Source of the DNA: Hominimerdicola alba
GTDB taxonomy: Bacteria > Bacillota > Clostridia > Oscillospirales > Ruminococcaceae
Length of the DNA: 64,000 nt
Reading direction: 5' to 3'
Assembly (NCBI RefSeq): GCF_900109655.1
Contig: NZ_FOAT01000003.1
Location: forward strand, 324,321-388,320
The notes beneath the pieces were generated by a model. That model saw nothing but the letters and a program-made list of their open reading frames with translations. It was not told where the DNA came from and ran no database searches. The translations under genes and the position numbers were made by a program. This document shows positions 1-7,861 of this stretch, in pieces. Every line of letters starts with the position of its first letter. The stretch's first letter is position 1.

Positions 1-348
1 CACCCGCCTTTCCAGATAGACGGAAATTTCGGTGCGGCGGCAGGTATTGCCGAAGCACTTCTGCAAAGCCATAACGGCGAGATACAGCTTCTTCCCGCAC
101 TCAGCCCCGACTGGAAAAACGGCAGTTTCAAGGGACTTCGAGCAAGGGGCGGCTATACGGTGCACTGCGAATGGCAGAACTCCCGACCCACCAGATGCAC
201 CATTACCCCGATACAGGACGGCAAATGCACCATAGTCCTCCCCGAGGGCTGTGATATCAAAAACGTAAGCACAAAACATACTGTCTGCGGTGACTGTATA
301 AATGTAAGCACTAAGGCTGGCAGAAGTTTTGAGATAGTGTTCGGATAA
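1..348 (+). CDS. Glycoside hydrolase family 95 (alpha-L-fucosidase type), C-terminal fragment
   Basis: The frame is open from base 1 to a TAA at 346-348, so the gene starts before the window. The visible 115 residues begin with [11 protein letters not shown] and continue with a [10 protein letters not shown] segment, LLPALSPDW and [10 protein letters not shown]. These are hallmarks of the catalytic-barrel end and closing beta domain of GH95 enzymes, which remove alpha-L-fucose (some act on galactose) from plant or host glycans. No signal peptide can be judged because the N-terminus is missing. The next gene starts 22 bases later on the same strand, so co-transcription is likely. The family call is firm; the substrate is not visible here. 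Confidence 0.85.
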   Translation, partial: HPPFQIDGNFGAAAGIAEALLQSHNGEIQLLPALSPDWKNGSFKGLRARGGYTVHCEWQNSRPTRCTITPIQDGKCTIVLPEGCDIKNVSTKHTVCGDCINVSTKAGRSFEIVFG

Positions 349-370
349 AATATAAAAGAGGTGAATAACG

Positions 371-715
371 ATGTCGGTGTCCATATATTACGAAGCGAGA
401 AGAGGCCATGGGCTGAGCGATGAAGAAACGGCAGAGATCAGTGCGATAGTTGACAGATACTGCACACAGTATCCCTTTGATGAAAAGTACGAGGATCTCT
501 GCCTGTATGATGGTCATTTCTGCTCAGAAGATACAGTGCTGCAAGGCTCAACAGCCCTGCCCGCAGGCAGCGACATCGTGTATGATATACTATGTTACTG
601 GCTCGAATGTCTGACAGAGCTTACAAGATATCTTCAAGGCTGCCAGTGGCACGTAAACCTTGATGATATGGACCTGACCTGGGATGAGGACAGCGGATGG
701 CTGCCCGATATCTGA
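371..715 (+). CDS. Small acidic protein of unknown function
   Basis: This 114-residue protein starts at an ATG preceded by GAGGTGAATAACG, a good ribosome site. It is acidic, rich in Asp, Glu, Tyr and Trp, and has neither signal peptide nor membrane segment. The C-terminal part (about residues 70-114) is Trp-rich and ends in a WDEDSGWLPDI-like stretch. I do not recognise a family. It sits between the GH95 end and the GH26 gene, 22 bases after the first and 30 before the second, so it probably belongs to the same transcript. Cytoplasmic location is inferred. Confidence 0.6.
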   Translation: MSVSIYYEARRGHGLSDEETAEISAIVDRYCTQYPFDEKYEDLCLYDGHFCSEDTVLQGSTALPAGSDIVYDILCYWLECLTELTRYLQGCQWHVNLDDMDLTWDEDSGWLPDI

Positions 716-745
716 ATGTAGCAAGAGAGGAAAGTAAACAGTAAA

Positions 746-2482
746 ATGAAGATGAGATTTTTATCAGCTGTTATCGCGGCAGTGCTGATGTCAGGCTGCT
801 TAGCGGCGTGCGGCAACGAGATTCAAGATAACAAGGACGTGACCGCAGACCTTCTGACGGCGGACGAGGATATCACCGATGAGGAGACTACCGCGGAAGA
901 AGTAGTCACCCCCGTGCCCGAAGAGGAAGATACCAAAGATGAAGTCAAGAGCTTCAAGGAAGTCAAGATAAAGGCGGCGGAGCTTAAATACAAAAAGTCC
1001 GAAAAGACCTATCAGGCGGAAAAAGGCAAGCTGAGCGGCACTGCCGCAGAAGCCTCCAAGCGCAAGGGCTATGAGGGCAGCGGCTACGTATCTGGTATTT
1101 CTCAGGAAAGCGACTGGGAGCTTGAATTTGATGTCCCCACAGACCAGTTCTATAATATAGTACTGACAGTTGGTTCGGACGAAGCCGCAAGCGGCGGATT
1201 CAGCCTTGACGGCAGCAAGTACAGCGAGTTCACCGTTGTAAACGAGGATAATGAGGGCAGATTCGAGAATATCTCCTTCAAAAACGTAAAGCTGAAAAAA
1301 GGCAAGCATAAGGCGGCGTTTATCCCCGAAACAGGCTTGATCGATATCGACCAGATAAAGATCATCGCCAGCGATGAGATAAGCAAACTCAGCCTTAATG
1401 CCACAGGTGCTGTGCTTTCCGATAAGGAAGCCGAGTACAACGCAAAGGCGCTGTACAGGCTTATCTGCAATAACTACGGCACAAGGGTGCTCCTCGCCCA
1501 GAACGATACTGCAGGCACCAATTACGAAAGCGAACTGATACATAAAGTTACAGGCAAATACCCCGCTATCCGCCTTGGTGACATGATGTACATCACTGGC
1601 GCCAAGCACGCCGATCAGTCCTCCGCTGAGATCGCAGAAGCCCTCACATGGCATAAAGACGGCGGTATTGTAGGATATATGTGGAACTGGACTTCACCAA
1701 ACAAGCCCGATGACAGCGAGAGCGTATATGCCGAGAATGCAAAATTCGATATATCCAAGGCAGTCACAGATGAGAATATAGCCCTCCTTGACCCCGATAC
1801 CCTTGCAGAAATGGCTGAGGAAGGCACTATATCCGATGAATGTCTTAAGATAATCACCGATATAGATAAGGTGTCCGAACAGCTGATAAAACTCCGCGAT
1901 GACGGTGTGCCCGTGCTGTGGCGACCTTTGCAGGAAGCTTCCAACGGTCTGTACTGGTGGGGAAAGGATGCTGATTCCTATATATGGCTCTGGCAGACGA
2001 TGTATGCCCGCATGACAGGTTACCATGGTCTGCATAACCTGGTATGGGTGTGGTCGGCACAGAACGTCAACTGGTATGTTGGCGGAGATTACTGCGATGT
2101 CCTCTCAGCGGACGTATACGGCAGCGATAAGAGCGGTCAGGTGAATGCACTGCTATATCTTCAGAACGTAGCCGGCGGCAAGCCAATAGCTATGAGCGAA
2201 TGCGACCGTATGCCACTTATACAAAATCTTGCCGATGAACACGCTATGTGGGCGTATATCGGACAGTGGGGCGGAAGCTGTATGGTAAACGAGGAAGGCG
2301 GTCTTTCAGAAGAATTCAACACCGAAAAAGACCTTATCACCATGTATAACAATAACCTCACCATAACCCGCGATAAGCTTCCCGATCTTATGACAATGGC
2401 TACGGAGATAAAGAAAGAGGAAGAAAAAGCCGCTAAGAATAAGTCAAAGAAAGCTAAGGAGAAAAATAAATCCGAGGACTAA
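746..2482 (+). CDS. Secreted GH26 lipoprotein with N-terminal CBM35-like domain (probable beta-mannanase)
   Basis: 578 residues. A lipoprotein signal peptide ends at a lipobox (L19-A-A-C22), followed by an acidic Thr/Glu linker to about residue 85. Residues 87-206 resemble a CBM6/CBM35 beta-sandwich (YQAE start, GYEGSGYV, final IDIDQIKI strand). Residues 220-550 form the GH26 barrel: E397 in RPLQEASNG fits the acid/base and E485 in MSECDRMP fits the nucleophile. Most GH26 proteins have His just before the acid; here it is Gln396. The C-terminus is a Lys/Glu-rich tail (555-578). GH26 enzymes mostly cut beta-1,4-mannan, a few cut mixed-linkage glucan or xylan, so mannanase is likely but not proven. 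Anchoring to the outer membrane face of a Gram-positive is inferred from the lipobox. Confidence 0.85.
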   Translation: MKMRFLSAVIAAVLMSGCLAACGNEIQDNKDVTADLLTADEDITDEETTAEEVVTPVPEEEDTKDEVKSFKEVKIKAAELKYKKSEKTYQAEKGKLSGTAAEASKRKGYEGSGYVSGISQESDWELEFDVPTDQFYNIVLTVGSDEAASGGFSLDGSKYSEFTVVNEDNEGRFENISFKNVKLKKGKHKAAFIPETGLIDIDQIKIIASDEISKLSLNATGAVLSDKEAEYNAKALYRLICNNYGTRVLLAQNDTAGTNYESELIHKVTGKYPAIRLGDMMYITGAKHADQSSAEIAEALTWHKDGGIVGYMWNWTSPNKPDDSESVYAENAKFDISKAVTDENIALLDPDTLAEMAEEGTISDECLKIITDIDKVSEQLIKLRDDGVPVLWRPLQEASNGLYWWGKDADSYIWLWQTMYARMTGYHGLHNLVWVWSAQNVNWYVGGDYCDVLSADVYGSDKSGQVNALLYLQNVAGGKPIAMSECDRMPLIQNLADEHAMWAYIGQWGGSCMVNEEGGLSEEFNTEKDLITMYNNNLTITRDKLPDLMTMATEIKKEEEKAAKNKSKKAKEKNKSED

Positions 2483-2504
2483 ACACGATCTTGCGCACAG
2501 TGCC

Positions 2505-2975
2505 AAGGAGGGGAGCTTTTGCTCAAGCTTTTCGCGAAAAGCTTGCGAGGATGTTTGCACAGTCAGCAAAGCTGACTGTTGGCAGAGCCCTCAATCACCA
2601 AGGCAAGAAACCAAAATGCACAGCGAACAATAAGAGAAAAGCGAACTCACGACCAAGAGGGCGCGGCAATATCAAAATCTTGAGCGTGGACAATCAAACG
2701 TCCACGCTCTTTCTATCTGCGGATATTATTGCCGCGACCGCCGTCAAACAGCGATAGCGTCTTTGACGGCTCGACCCGAGGAACGAGGGGCGAAAGCTCG
2801 CATACCAGCGAATACCAAAGTATACGCTGGCATTCCAAACGATGCGACCGTATGCATACGCTTAAACTACGTCCGTAAAATTATTGCCGTACCAGAAATC
2901 AACGGCGATATACCACAGCCAACACAGTCGCTGTTAGTTGATTTCTCGCCCCGAGGAACAAGGGGCACCCCTTGC
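2505..2975. repeat. Palindrome-rich dispersed intergenic repeat, copy A
   Basis: The 740 bases between the GH26 gene and acpP hold no credible gene. They share many ordered blocks with 53320-53737: a 22-bp palindrome (2524-2545, core TTTTCGCGAAAA), CCTCAATCACCAAGG, CGAACAATAA, an outer inverted repeat (2662-2670 with 2728-2736) around an inner stem (2682-2691 with 2700-2709), then GCCGTCAAA/TTTGACGGC (2740-2748 with 2762-2770) and a CTCGACCCGAGG block. A second, diverged version of the last module lies at about 2900-2970, so the copy is a mosaic. The two short open frames inside it are treated as non-coding. Confidence 0.8.
2682..2714 (+). terminator. Terminator-like hairpin inside repeat copy A
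   Basis: A perfect 10-bp stem (GAGCGTGGAC / GTCCACGCTC) with an 8-base loop is followed by TTTCT. It is the first strong hairpin after the GH26 stop and probably ends that transcript. The same stem, with a 9-base loop, recurs in repeat copy B. Confidence 0.6.
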
Positions 2976-2989
2976 CAAAGCTCAAACAA

Positions 2990-3011
2990 AAATGTTCCAC
3001 GTGGAACATTT
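2990..3011. promoter_or_regulatory. parS-like 22-bp palindrome
   Basis: A perfect palindrome with 11-bp arms whose central 16 bases, TGTTCCACGTGGAACA, match the ParB/Spo0J parS consensus TGTTNCACGTGAAACA at 15 of 16 positions. A near-identical element lies at 21293-21318, with matching flanks (TCAAAC before, TTTG after). It could be a chromosome-partition site or a dispersed hairpin repeat; the sequence alone does not decide. Confidence 0.55.
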
Positions 3012-3118
3012 GTTTTGATTCAAAGCCAAACTGCCCCATCACAATTCCTTCCCCCCACCGCATGCAGGGAAAGAATTAACTATGAAGTGATGTGCTAAAG
3101 ATAACCATATAATACAAC

Positions 3119-3150
3119 GCCCCGAAGCGACCCGCAGATCACTTCGGGGC
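3119..3150. other. Stem-loop, 9-bp stem
   Basis: GCCCCGAAG at 3119-3127 pairs with CTTCGGGGC at 3142-3150 across a 14-base loop. The downstream sequence on either strand is only weakly T-rich, so it may be a poor terminator for the plus-strand unit or part of the repeat region. Confidence 0.4.
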
Positions 3151-3184
3151 TAAATATTACCTCGATAAAACAAAGACAAAATAA

Positions 3185-3208
3185 AAAAGCCCGCATATGC
3201 GGACTTTT
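3185..3208 (-). terminator. Terminator of the fatty acid operon
   Basis: On the minus strand a 12-bp stem with one G-U pair, formed by AAAAGTCCGCAT and ATGCGGGCTTTT, runs into a TTATTTT tract, 15 bases after the acpP stop. Confidence 0.8.
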
Positions 3209-3222
3209 AAAAATTCCGGAAA

Positions 3223-3456
3223 TTACTCCTCGGTCTTAGCCTCGATGAACTTAACGATATCACCAACAGTCTTGATGTTCTCAACTTCCTCATCGGGGAT
3301 CTCAAGATCAAAGCTCTCTTCAATATTCATGACCAGATCAACAACGTCCAGAGAGTCAGCACCCAGATCTTCAGTGATAGAAGCGTCTGTTGTTACCTTA
3401 TCCTCGTCAACGTCGAGCTGCTCAACAATGATCTCACGAATCTTGTCAAATACCAT
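3223..3456 (-). CDS. acpP: Acyl carrier protein of fatty acid synthesis
   Basis: A 77-residue four-helix carrier protein with the phosphopantetheine attachment motif DSLD (in [12 protein letters not shown]) and the usual start [10 protein letters not shown]. An upstream in-frame ATG (3462) lies only 3 bases from GGAGG, whereas the ATG at 3456 is 9 bases away and gives the canonical N-terminus, so 3456 is chosen. It carries growing acyl chains between FabD, FabH, FabF, FabG, FabZ and FabK, all encoded nearby. It is the last gene of the operon, 17 bases after accA, and is followed directly by a terminator. Confidence 0.95.
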   Translation of the reverse strand: MVFDKIREIIVEQLDVDEDKVTTDASITEDLGADSLDVVDLVMNIEESFDLEIPDEEVENIKTVGDIVKFIEAKTEE

Positions 3457-3473
3457 GTTCATTTCCCTCCATT

Positions 3474-4346
3474 CTATACATTACTGGAATTCTCAGCAAA
3501 GCATTCGCCCTGCGTGGTATCAGAATGCGGAAACTCTTCAAAGTCTCCGACAACCCTAAACTTATTATAGCGACTATTTATCATTTCGTCAAGCCCTTTT
3601 TGAAATTTTCTTTGTAAATTTTGAAGACTTTCCGAAATAAAAGCCGAAATGTTTTCCGCGGTCTGAGTAGGGTCATTATGCGCCCCTCCGTCAGCCTCGG
3701 GAATGATGTGATCGCACACCTTTAATCTTACAAGATCCTCCGCTGTTATCTTCATGATATCGCAGGCTTCACGCTCGCGGGAAGCGTCTTTCCAGAGGAT
3801 ACTTGCAAAGCCCTTTGGGGATATCACAGAGTACAAAGCGTTTTCAAGCATAGCCAGTTCATCGCATACAGCCAGTGCCAAAGCACCGCCCGAACCGCCT
3901 TCACCAAGTATTATGGATATAACAGGGGTCTTCAGGGTCATGAACTCCATTATGTTGCGGGCTATAGCCTCGCCCTGACCTCTCTTTTCAGCCTCAACAC
4001 CGGGATATGCACCGGGGGTGTCAACAAGGCATATAACAGGTCTGTGGAACTTTTCAGCCTGACGTGCCAGCCTTAATGCCTTGCGGTAGCCCTCGGGATG
4101 GGGCATACCGAAGTTGCACTCCTGATTTTCTTCAAGGTCGCGACCCTTGACCTCGGCTATGACAGTTACAGGTGTGCCCCCAAAAGAAGCCACACCGCCG
4201 ATAATAGCCCTGTCATCGCCGCACAGCCTGTCGCCGTGCATCTCAAAGAACTCATCGAATATCATCGGTATGTAATCGAGGGCGGTAGGTCTGCCCTTGT
4301 GCCTGATCATATCAAGCCTGCGGCTTGCCGAAAGCTGTTCATTCAT
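3474..4346 (-). CDS. accA: Acetyl-CoA carboxylase carboxyltransferase subunit alpha
   Basis: 290 residues with the AccA core: HGDR near the N-terminus, [26 protein letters not shown] and EGGSGGALA segments of the crotonase fold. With AccD it forms the carboxyltransferase that moves CO2 from biotin to acetyl-CoA, giving malonyl-CoA. It overlaps accD by 8 bases, which suggests translational coupling and equal amounts. The C-terminal tail (about residues 250-290) is poorly conserved and includes a His/Asp/Glu-rich end. It is slightly shorter than the E. coli subunit, as is common in Firmicutes. Confidence 0.95.
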   Translation of the reverse strand: MNEQLSASRRLDMIRHKGRPTALDYIPMIFDEFFEMHGDRLCGDDRAIIGGVASFGGTPVTVIAEVKGRDLEENQECNFGMPHPEGYRKALRLARQAEKFHRPVICLVDTPGAYPGVEAEKRGQGEAIARNIMEFMTLKTPVISIILGEGGSGGALALAVCDELAMLENALYSVISPKGFASILWKDASREREACDIMKITAEDLVRLKVCDHIIPEADGGAHNDPTQTAENISAFISESLQNLQRKFQKGLDEMINSRYNKFRVVGDFEEFPHSDTTQGECFAENSSNV

Positions 4347-5232
4347 TTTCAGCGACCTCCTTTACCTCGGGAGTTTTGTGAAGCTTTATCAGATGAGCAA
4401 GTACTCTCCTCATCTTGCTGCGCTCAACTATCATGTCAACAAAGCCGTTATCCAGCATAAATTCCGCCGACTGGAAATCATCAGGGAGCTTCTGCTTGAT
4501 AGTGCCCTCAATGACACGTCTGCCCGCAAAACCGATAAGCACCTTGGGCTCAGCGATTATGATATCGCCCAGCGAAGCAAAGCTTGCGGTAACACCGCCT
4601 GTGGTGGGGTCGGTCATAACGGAGATATACAGCCCGCCAGCCTCATTGTGCCTTGCCACAGCGCCGGATGTCTTAGCCATCTGCATAAGGGATACTATAC
4701 CCTCCTGCATTCTTGCACCGCCGGAAGCCGTAAAGGCGATAACAGGCAGTTTGTGAGCAGTAGCGTACTCAATGGCGCGGGTTATCCTCTCGCCTACAAC
4801 ACTGCCCATGGAAGCCATCATGTAGTTTGAATCCATAACGATGATGACGATGTCCTCACCGCGTATCTTAGCCCTGCCCGTGAGTACTGCATCGGTAAGC
4901 CCCGTCTTTTCACGAAGCTCCTTCTGCTTGTTGTCATACCCCGGGAAATTTATCGGGTTTTTAGATATCATCTTTCTGTCAAACTCACGGAAACTACCGT
5001 CGTCAACAGTTATTTTGAGCCTTTCCTTGGCTGTCAGCCTTGAATGGTAATTGCAGTTTGGACAGACCTTGCCGTTCTGATTGAATTCCTCAATAAACGT
5101 CACGTTCCTGCATCGCGGACACTTAAAAAGCAGTCCTGTGGGGATATCAGTCTTTTTCCTTGAAGAACTGTCCTCGCCTTTGTCACTGCCAAGACGTTCT
5201 CTTACAACTGCGAAAAAGTCCTCAAACTGCAT
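4339..5232 (-). CDS. accD: Acetyl-CoA carboxylase carboxyltransferase subunit beta
   Basis: 297 residues. An N-terminal four-cysteine zinc ribbon (C38, C41, C57, C60) precedes the carboxyltransferase domain with ASGGARMQEG and DPTTGGVTASFA. The start ATG shares one base with the accC stop (TGATG), and the end overlaps accA, so accC, accD and accA are tightly coupled. It pairs with AccA in the cytoplasm to make malonyl-CoA. All four zinc ligands are present. Confidence 0.95.
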   Translation of the reverse strand: MQFEDFFAVVRERLGSDKGEDSSSRKKTDIPTGLLFKCPRCRNVTFIEEFNQNGKVCPNCNYHSRLTAKERLKITVDDGSFREFDRKMISKNPINFPGYDNKQKELREKTGLTDAVLTGRAKIRGEDIVIIVMDSNYMMASMGSVVGERITRAIEYATAHKLPVIAFTASGGARMQEGIVSLMQMAKTSGAVARHNEAGGLYISVMTDPTTGGVTASFASLGDIIIAEPKVLIGFAGRRVIEGTIKQKLPDDFQSAEFMLDNGFVDMIVERSKMRRVLAHLIKLHKTPEVKEVAENE

Positions 5233-6602
5233 CAGCCTTCACCTCTTTCATCGGCTAAGATGTCTGTGCGGTTAAGAAAACCGTTGTCATAATCGCCCGC
5301 GATGAATTCGGGGCGGCGTATAAGTTTCAGCTGGAAATCCACATTGGTGGAAACACCGTCAACTATGAACTCTGCCAGAGCCCAGTTCATCTTTGCGATA
5401 GCTTCTTCTCTGTCCTTGCCGTGAACTATCAGCTTGCCTATCATAGAATCGTAATAAGGCGGTATCTCGTAGCCCACATATGCCGCTGTATCCACTCTCA
5501 CACCAAATCCTCCTGGGATGAACATGGAGTTTATCTTTCCGGGAGAAGGTCTGAAATCCTTGGTGGGGTCTTCAGCATTTATACGGCACTCGATAGCGTG
5601 ACCTGTAAGCTTTACGTCCTCCTGCTTGATGGAAAGTCTTTCGCCCGAAGCTATCAGCAGCTGCTGCTTAACAAGGTCGATGCCTGTAACAGCCTCAGTG
5701 ATGGGGTGCTCCACCTGTATACGGGTGTTCATTTCCATAAAGTAGAAATTTCCGTCCTTGTCCACCAGAAATTCGATAGTACCAGCATTTCTGTATCCGC
5801 ATACTCTCGCCGCGGTAACAGCCGCCTTGCCCATCTTTTCGCGGAGCTCCTGTGTCATGAAAGGCGCAGGTGAGGGCGCTTCTTCCAGCACCTTCTGGTT
5901 CCTTCTCTGCATCGAGCAGTCTCTCTCTCCGAGATATATCACATCGCCGTAATCGTCAGCCAGTATCTGTATCTCGATATGCTTTGGGTTCTCGATGAAC
6001 TTCTCTATGTATACCTCGTCATTTCCGAAGCAGGCAAGAGCTTCCTGCCTTGCGGCTTTCATCTGAGGTTCAAGTTCTTCCTCACTGCGGACTATTCTTA
6101 TACCGCGTCCGCCGCCGCCAGCCGATGCCTTTACAAGCACGGGGTAGCCAAGGTCGCGTGAAAGGGTCTTTGCAGCATGGATATTTGATATCGCGCCGTC
6201 ACTGCCCATTATTACGGGAACATCGTTCTCTTTCATCGTTTCCTTAGCCTGAGCCTTGTCGCCCAGCATCTCGATGGAAGTGGCACGAGGTCCGATGAAT
6301 ACTATGCCGCACTTTTCGCACATACGTGCAAATGCCGCATTTTCGGACAAAAATCCGAAGCCGGGGTGTATAGCCTCAGCCCCTGTTATCTCGCAGGCAG
6401 AGATTATAGCCCGTACATTAAGATAGCTGTCCTTGCTCTGGGGACCGCCAATGCATACAGCTTCGTCAGCCAGCATAGCGTGCAGAGCATTTTTATCCGC
6501 GGTGGAATAGACTGCAACAGTCTTTATGCCCAGCTCACGGGCAGCACGAATAACGCGCACCGCGATCTCGCCGCGGTTGGCAATTAGGATCTTTTTAAAC
6601 AT
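5232..6602 (-). CDS. accC: Biotin carboxylase subunit of acetyl-CoA carboxylase
   Basis: 456 residues, the normal AccC length, starting MFKKILIANRGEIAVRVIRA behind GGAG. ATP-grasp features are visible: the glycine-rich loop KASAGGGGRGI, EKFIENPKHIEIQ, and MEMNTRIQVEHPITE with the catalytic Arg/Glu region. It carboxylates the biotin of AccB using bicarbonate and ATP. The closing region (ERGEG) overlaps the accD start by one base. It lies 24 bases after fabZ. Confidence 0.96.
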   Translation of the reverse strand: MFKKILIANRGEIAVRVIRAARELGIKTVAVYSTADKNALHAMLADEAVCIGGPQSKDSYLNVRAIISACEITGAEAIHPGFGFLSENAAFARMCEKCGIVFIGPRATSIEMLGDKAQAKETMKENDVPVIMGSDGAISNIHAAKTLSRDLGYPVLVKASAGGGGRGIRIVRSEEELEPQMKAARQEALACFGNDEVYIEKFIENPKHIEIQILADDYGDVIYLGERDCSMQRRNQKVLEEAPSPAPFMTQELREKMGKAAVTAARVCGYRNAGTIEFLVDKDGNFYFMEMNTRIQVEHPITEAVTGIDLVKQQLLIASGERLSIKQEDVKLTGHAIECRINAEDPTKDFRPSPGKINSMFIPGGFGVRVDTAAYVGYEIPPYYDSMIGKLIVHGKDREEAIAKMNWALAEFIVDGVSTNVDFQLKLIRRPEFIAGDYDNGFLNRTDILADERGEG

Positions 6603-6626
6603 AGCTTGCTCCTTTTAAGCTCCCGC

Positions 6627-7058
6627 TTACTTTATTGCAAAGGTTATCTCGCATGAAACAGCCTTCTTGCCGCCCACGGTAGCCAGCGCCTTGCCCACGC
6701 CGATAGGTCCCTTGACCTTGATTATCTCAACTTCGATCTCCAGAGTATCACCGGGTACTACCTGCTGACGGAACTTGCAGTCGTTGATACCGCCGAAGAA
6801 TCCGATCTTGCCCTTGTTTTCGGGAAGTGCCAGCAGAGCCACCGCACCCGCCTGAGCGCACATCTCTACCATCAGCACGCCGGGAGTAACAGGGTACTCG
6901 GGGAAATGACCCTTGAACCAGAAATCATCTGCCTTTATGTACTTTGTAGCCTTGACCCTCTTGCCGATCTCCAGCTCATTTATCTCATCGATGAGCAGGA
7001 AAGGATCGCGGTGAGGGATAATTTCCATTATCTGTTCTTTGTTCATAAGAACTGCCAT
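6627..7058 (-). CDS. fabZ: 3-hydroxyacyl-ACP dehydratase
   Basis: 143 residues with the hot-dog fold signature: GHFPEYPVTPGVLMVEMCAQAG, holding the catalytic His of GHFP and the Glu of VEMCAQ. It removes water from 3-hydroxyacyl-ACP during elongation. The start MAVLMNKEQIMEI is 3 bases after the upstream membrane-protein gene, whose final codons supply the ribosome site. Its first 30 bases are duplicated almost exactly at 8628-8660, upstream of the inserted membrane genes. No FabA-like isomerase is seen in the window. Confidence 0.95.
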   Translation of the reverse strand: MAVLMNKEQIMEIIPHRDPFLLIDEINELEIGKRVKATKYIKADDFWFKGHFPEYPVTPGVLMVEMCAQAGAVALLALPENKGKIGFFGGINDCKFRQQVVPGDTLEIEVEIIKVKGPIGVGKALATVGGKKAVSCEITFAIK

Positions 7059-7060
7059 AT

Positions 7061-7855
7061 CTATTCCTCCGTTTTATTATTTGTTGTTTCATGTTTTACA
7101 GTGACGCCGTCGAAAAGCGAGTCGAGGTCTACGACCTCCATATCCTGTTTGACGGGCTGTGGTGATCTGTTGCCGTCCGTTGTGACTTTCAGCTGTTCTT
7201 GTATTTCATTGCCAAAATACTCGCTTACAGCTGTATTACCGTGCCCTGTCAGACCTCTGAACAATGCCGTAAAAAATAACATAGGCAAATAAAACAGCAG
7301 AAGCCTTACAGGAATGGAAATAATGATAAATATGCCCATGATAAAGAACGCAAAGATCAGTATGATCATTGACATAAAACCCAAGATCACACTCTCGTCC
7401 CGACTCATATCGTCTAAGATGCTCGTTCCGACTAAGACGATCATCGTGAATAAGAATGTCGTCATAATATCTATCTTTCTCAGCATTCGCCATAAAACTT
7501 TAATATCCAGCTTTGCATCTTTGTTTTTATCTTCTATAAAAAATATATTTGTAAGCGCCGCGACCGCTGCTGCCACCACCAGGAAAGCCTGTAACAAATA
7601 AACTTCAGATTCGGTCAATCTATTTAAAACGATCGATGTTAATACCACAAATACAGATACATTGGTCAGAATAGAACATATAACAAAGAATACTTTGTAA
7701 ACATTTACGTCTTGGGTATCCTTTTCATATTGTTTATCCTTTCCACTCCGGGTAACCTTTTTATATTGTTTGACCTTTCCATCAGGCAGAAGATAGAATC
7801 CGATCTCTTCAGTTTTATGCTTATCTGTTGGCGGAGTTTTAAGTATAAGTGCCAC
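7061..7855 (-). CDS. Uncharacterised membrane protein with conserved C-terminal tail (gene 1 of 3)
   Basis: 264 residues from a GTG start (7855) 10 bases after GGAGGG. A Lys-rich N-terminus (1-50) is followed by about five hydrophobic segments between residues 52 and 200, then a soluble tail. The tail (about 225-264: GNRSPQP, MEVVDLDSLFDG, VKHETT) is shared with the next gene upstream, also at DNA level. The last codons contain the ribosome site of fabZ, which starts 3 bases later. No known family recognised. Its place between accB and fabZ suggests co-expression with lipid synthesis, not necessarily a role in it. Confidence 0.6.
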   Translation of the reverse strand: MALILKTPPTDKHKTEEIGFYLLPDGKVKQYKKVTRSGKDKQYEKDTQDVNVYKVFFVICSILTNVSVFVVLTSIVLNRLTESEVYLLQAFLVVAAAVAALTNIFFIEDKNKDAKLDIKVLWRMLRKIDIMTTFLFTMIVLVGTSILDDMSRDESVILGFMSMIILIFAFFIMGIFIIISIPVRLLLFYLPMLFFTALFRGLTGHGNTAVSEYFGNEIQEQLKVTTDGNRSPQPVKQDMEVVDLDSLFDGVTVKHETTNNKTEE

Positions 7856-7861
7856 GGATAT

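Noticed and set aside
2491-3098. Open frames of 88 and 111 codons after the GH26 gene
   Set aside because: They run through the palindromic repeat, lack ribosome sites and have no protein-like character; copy B does not keep the frame.
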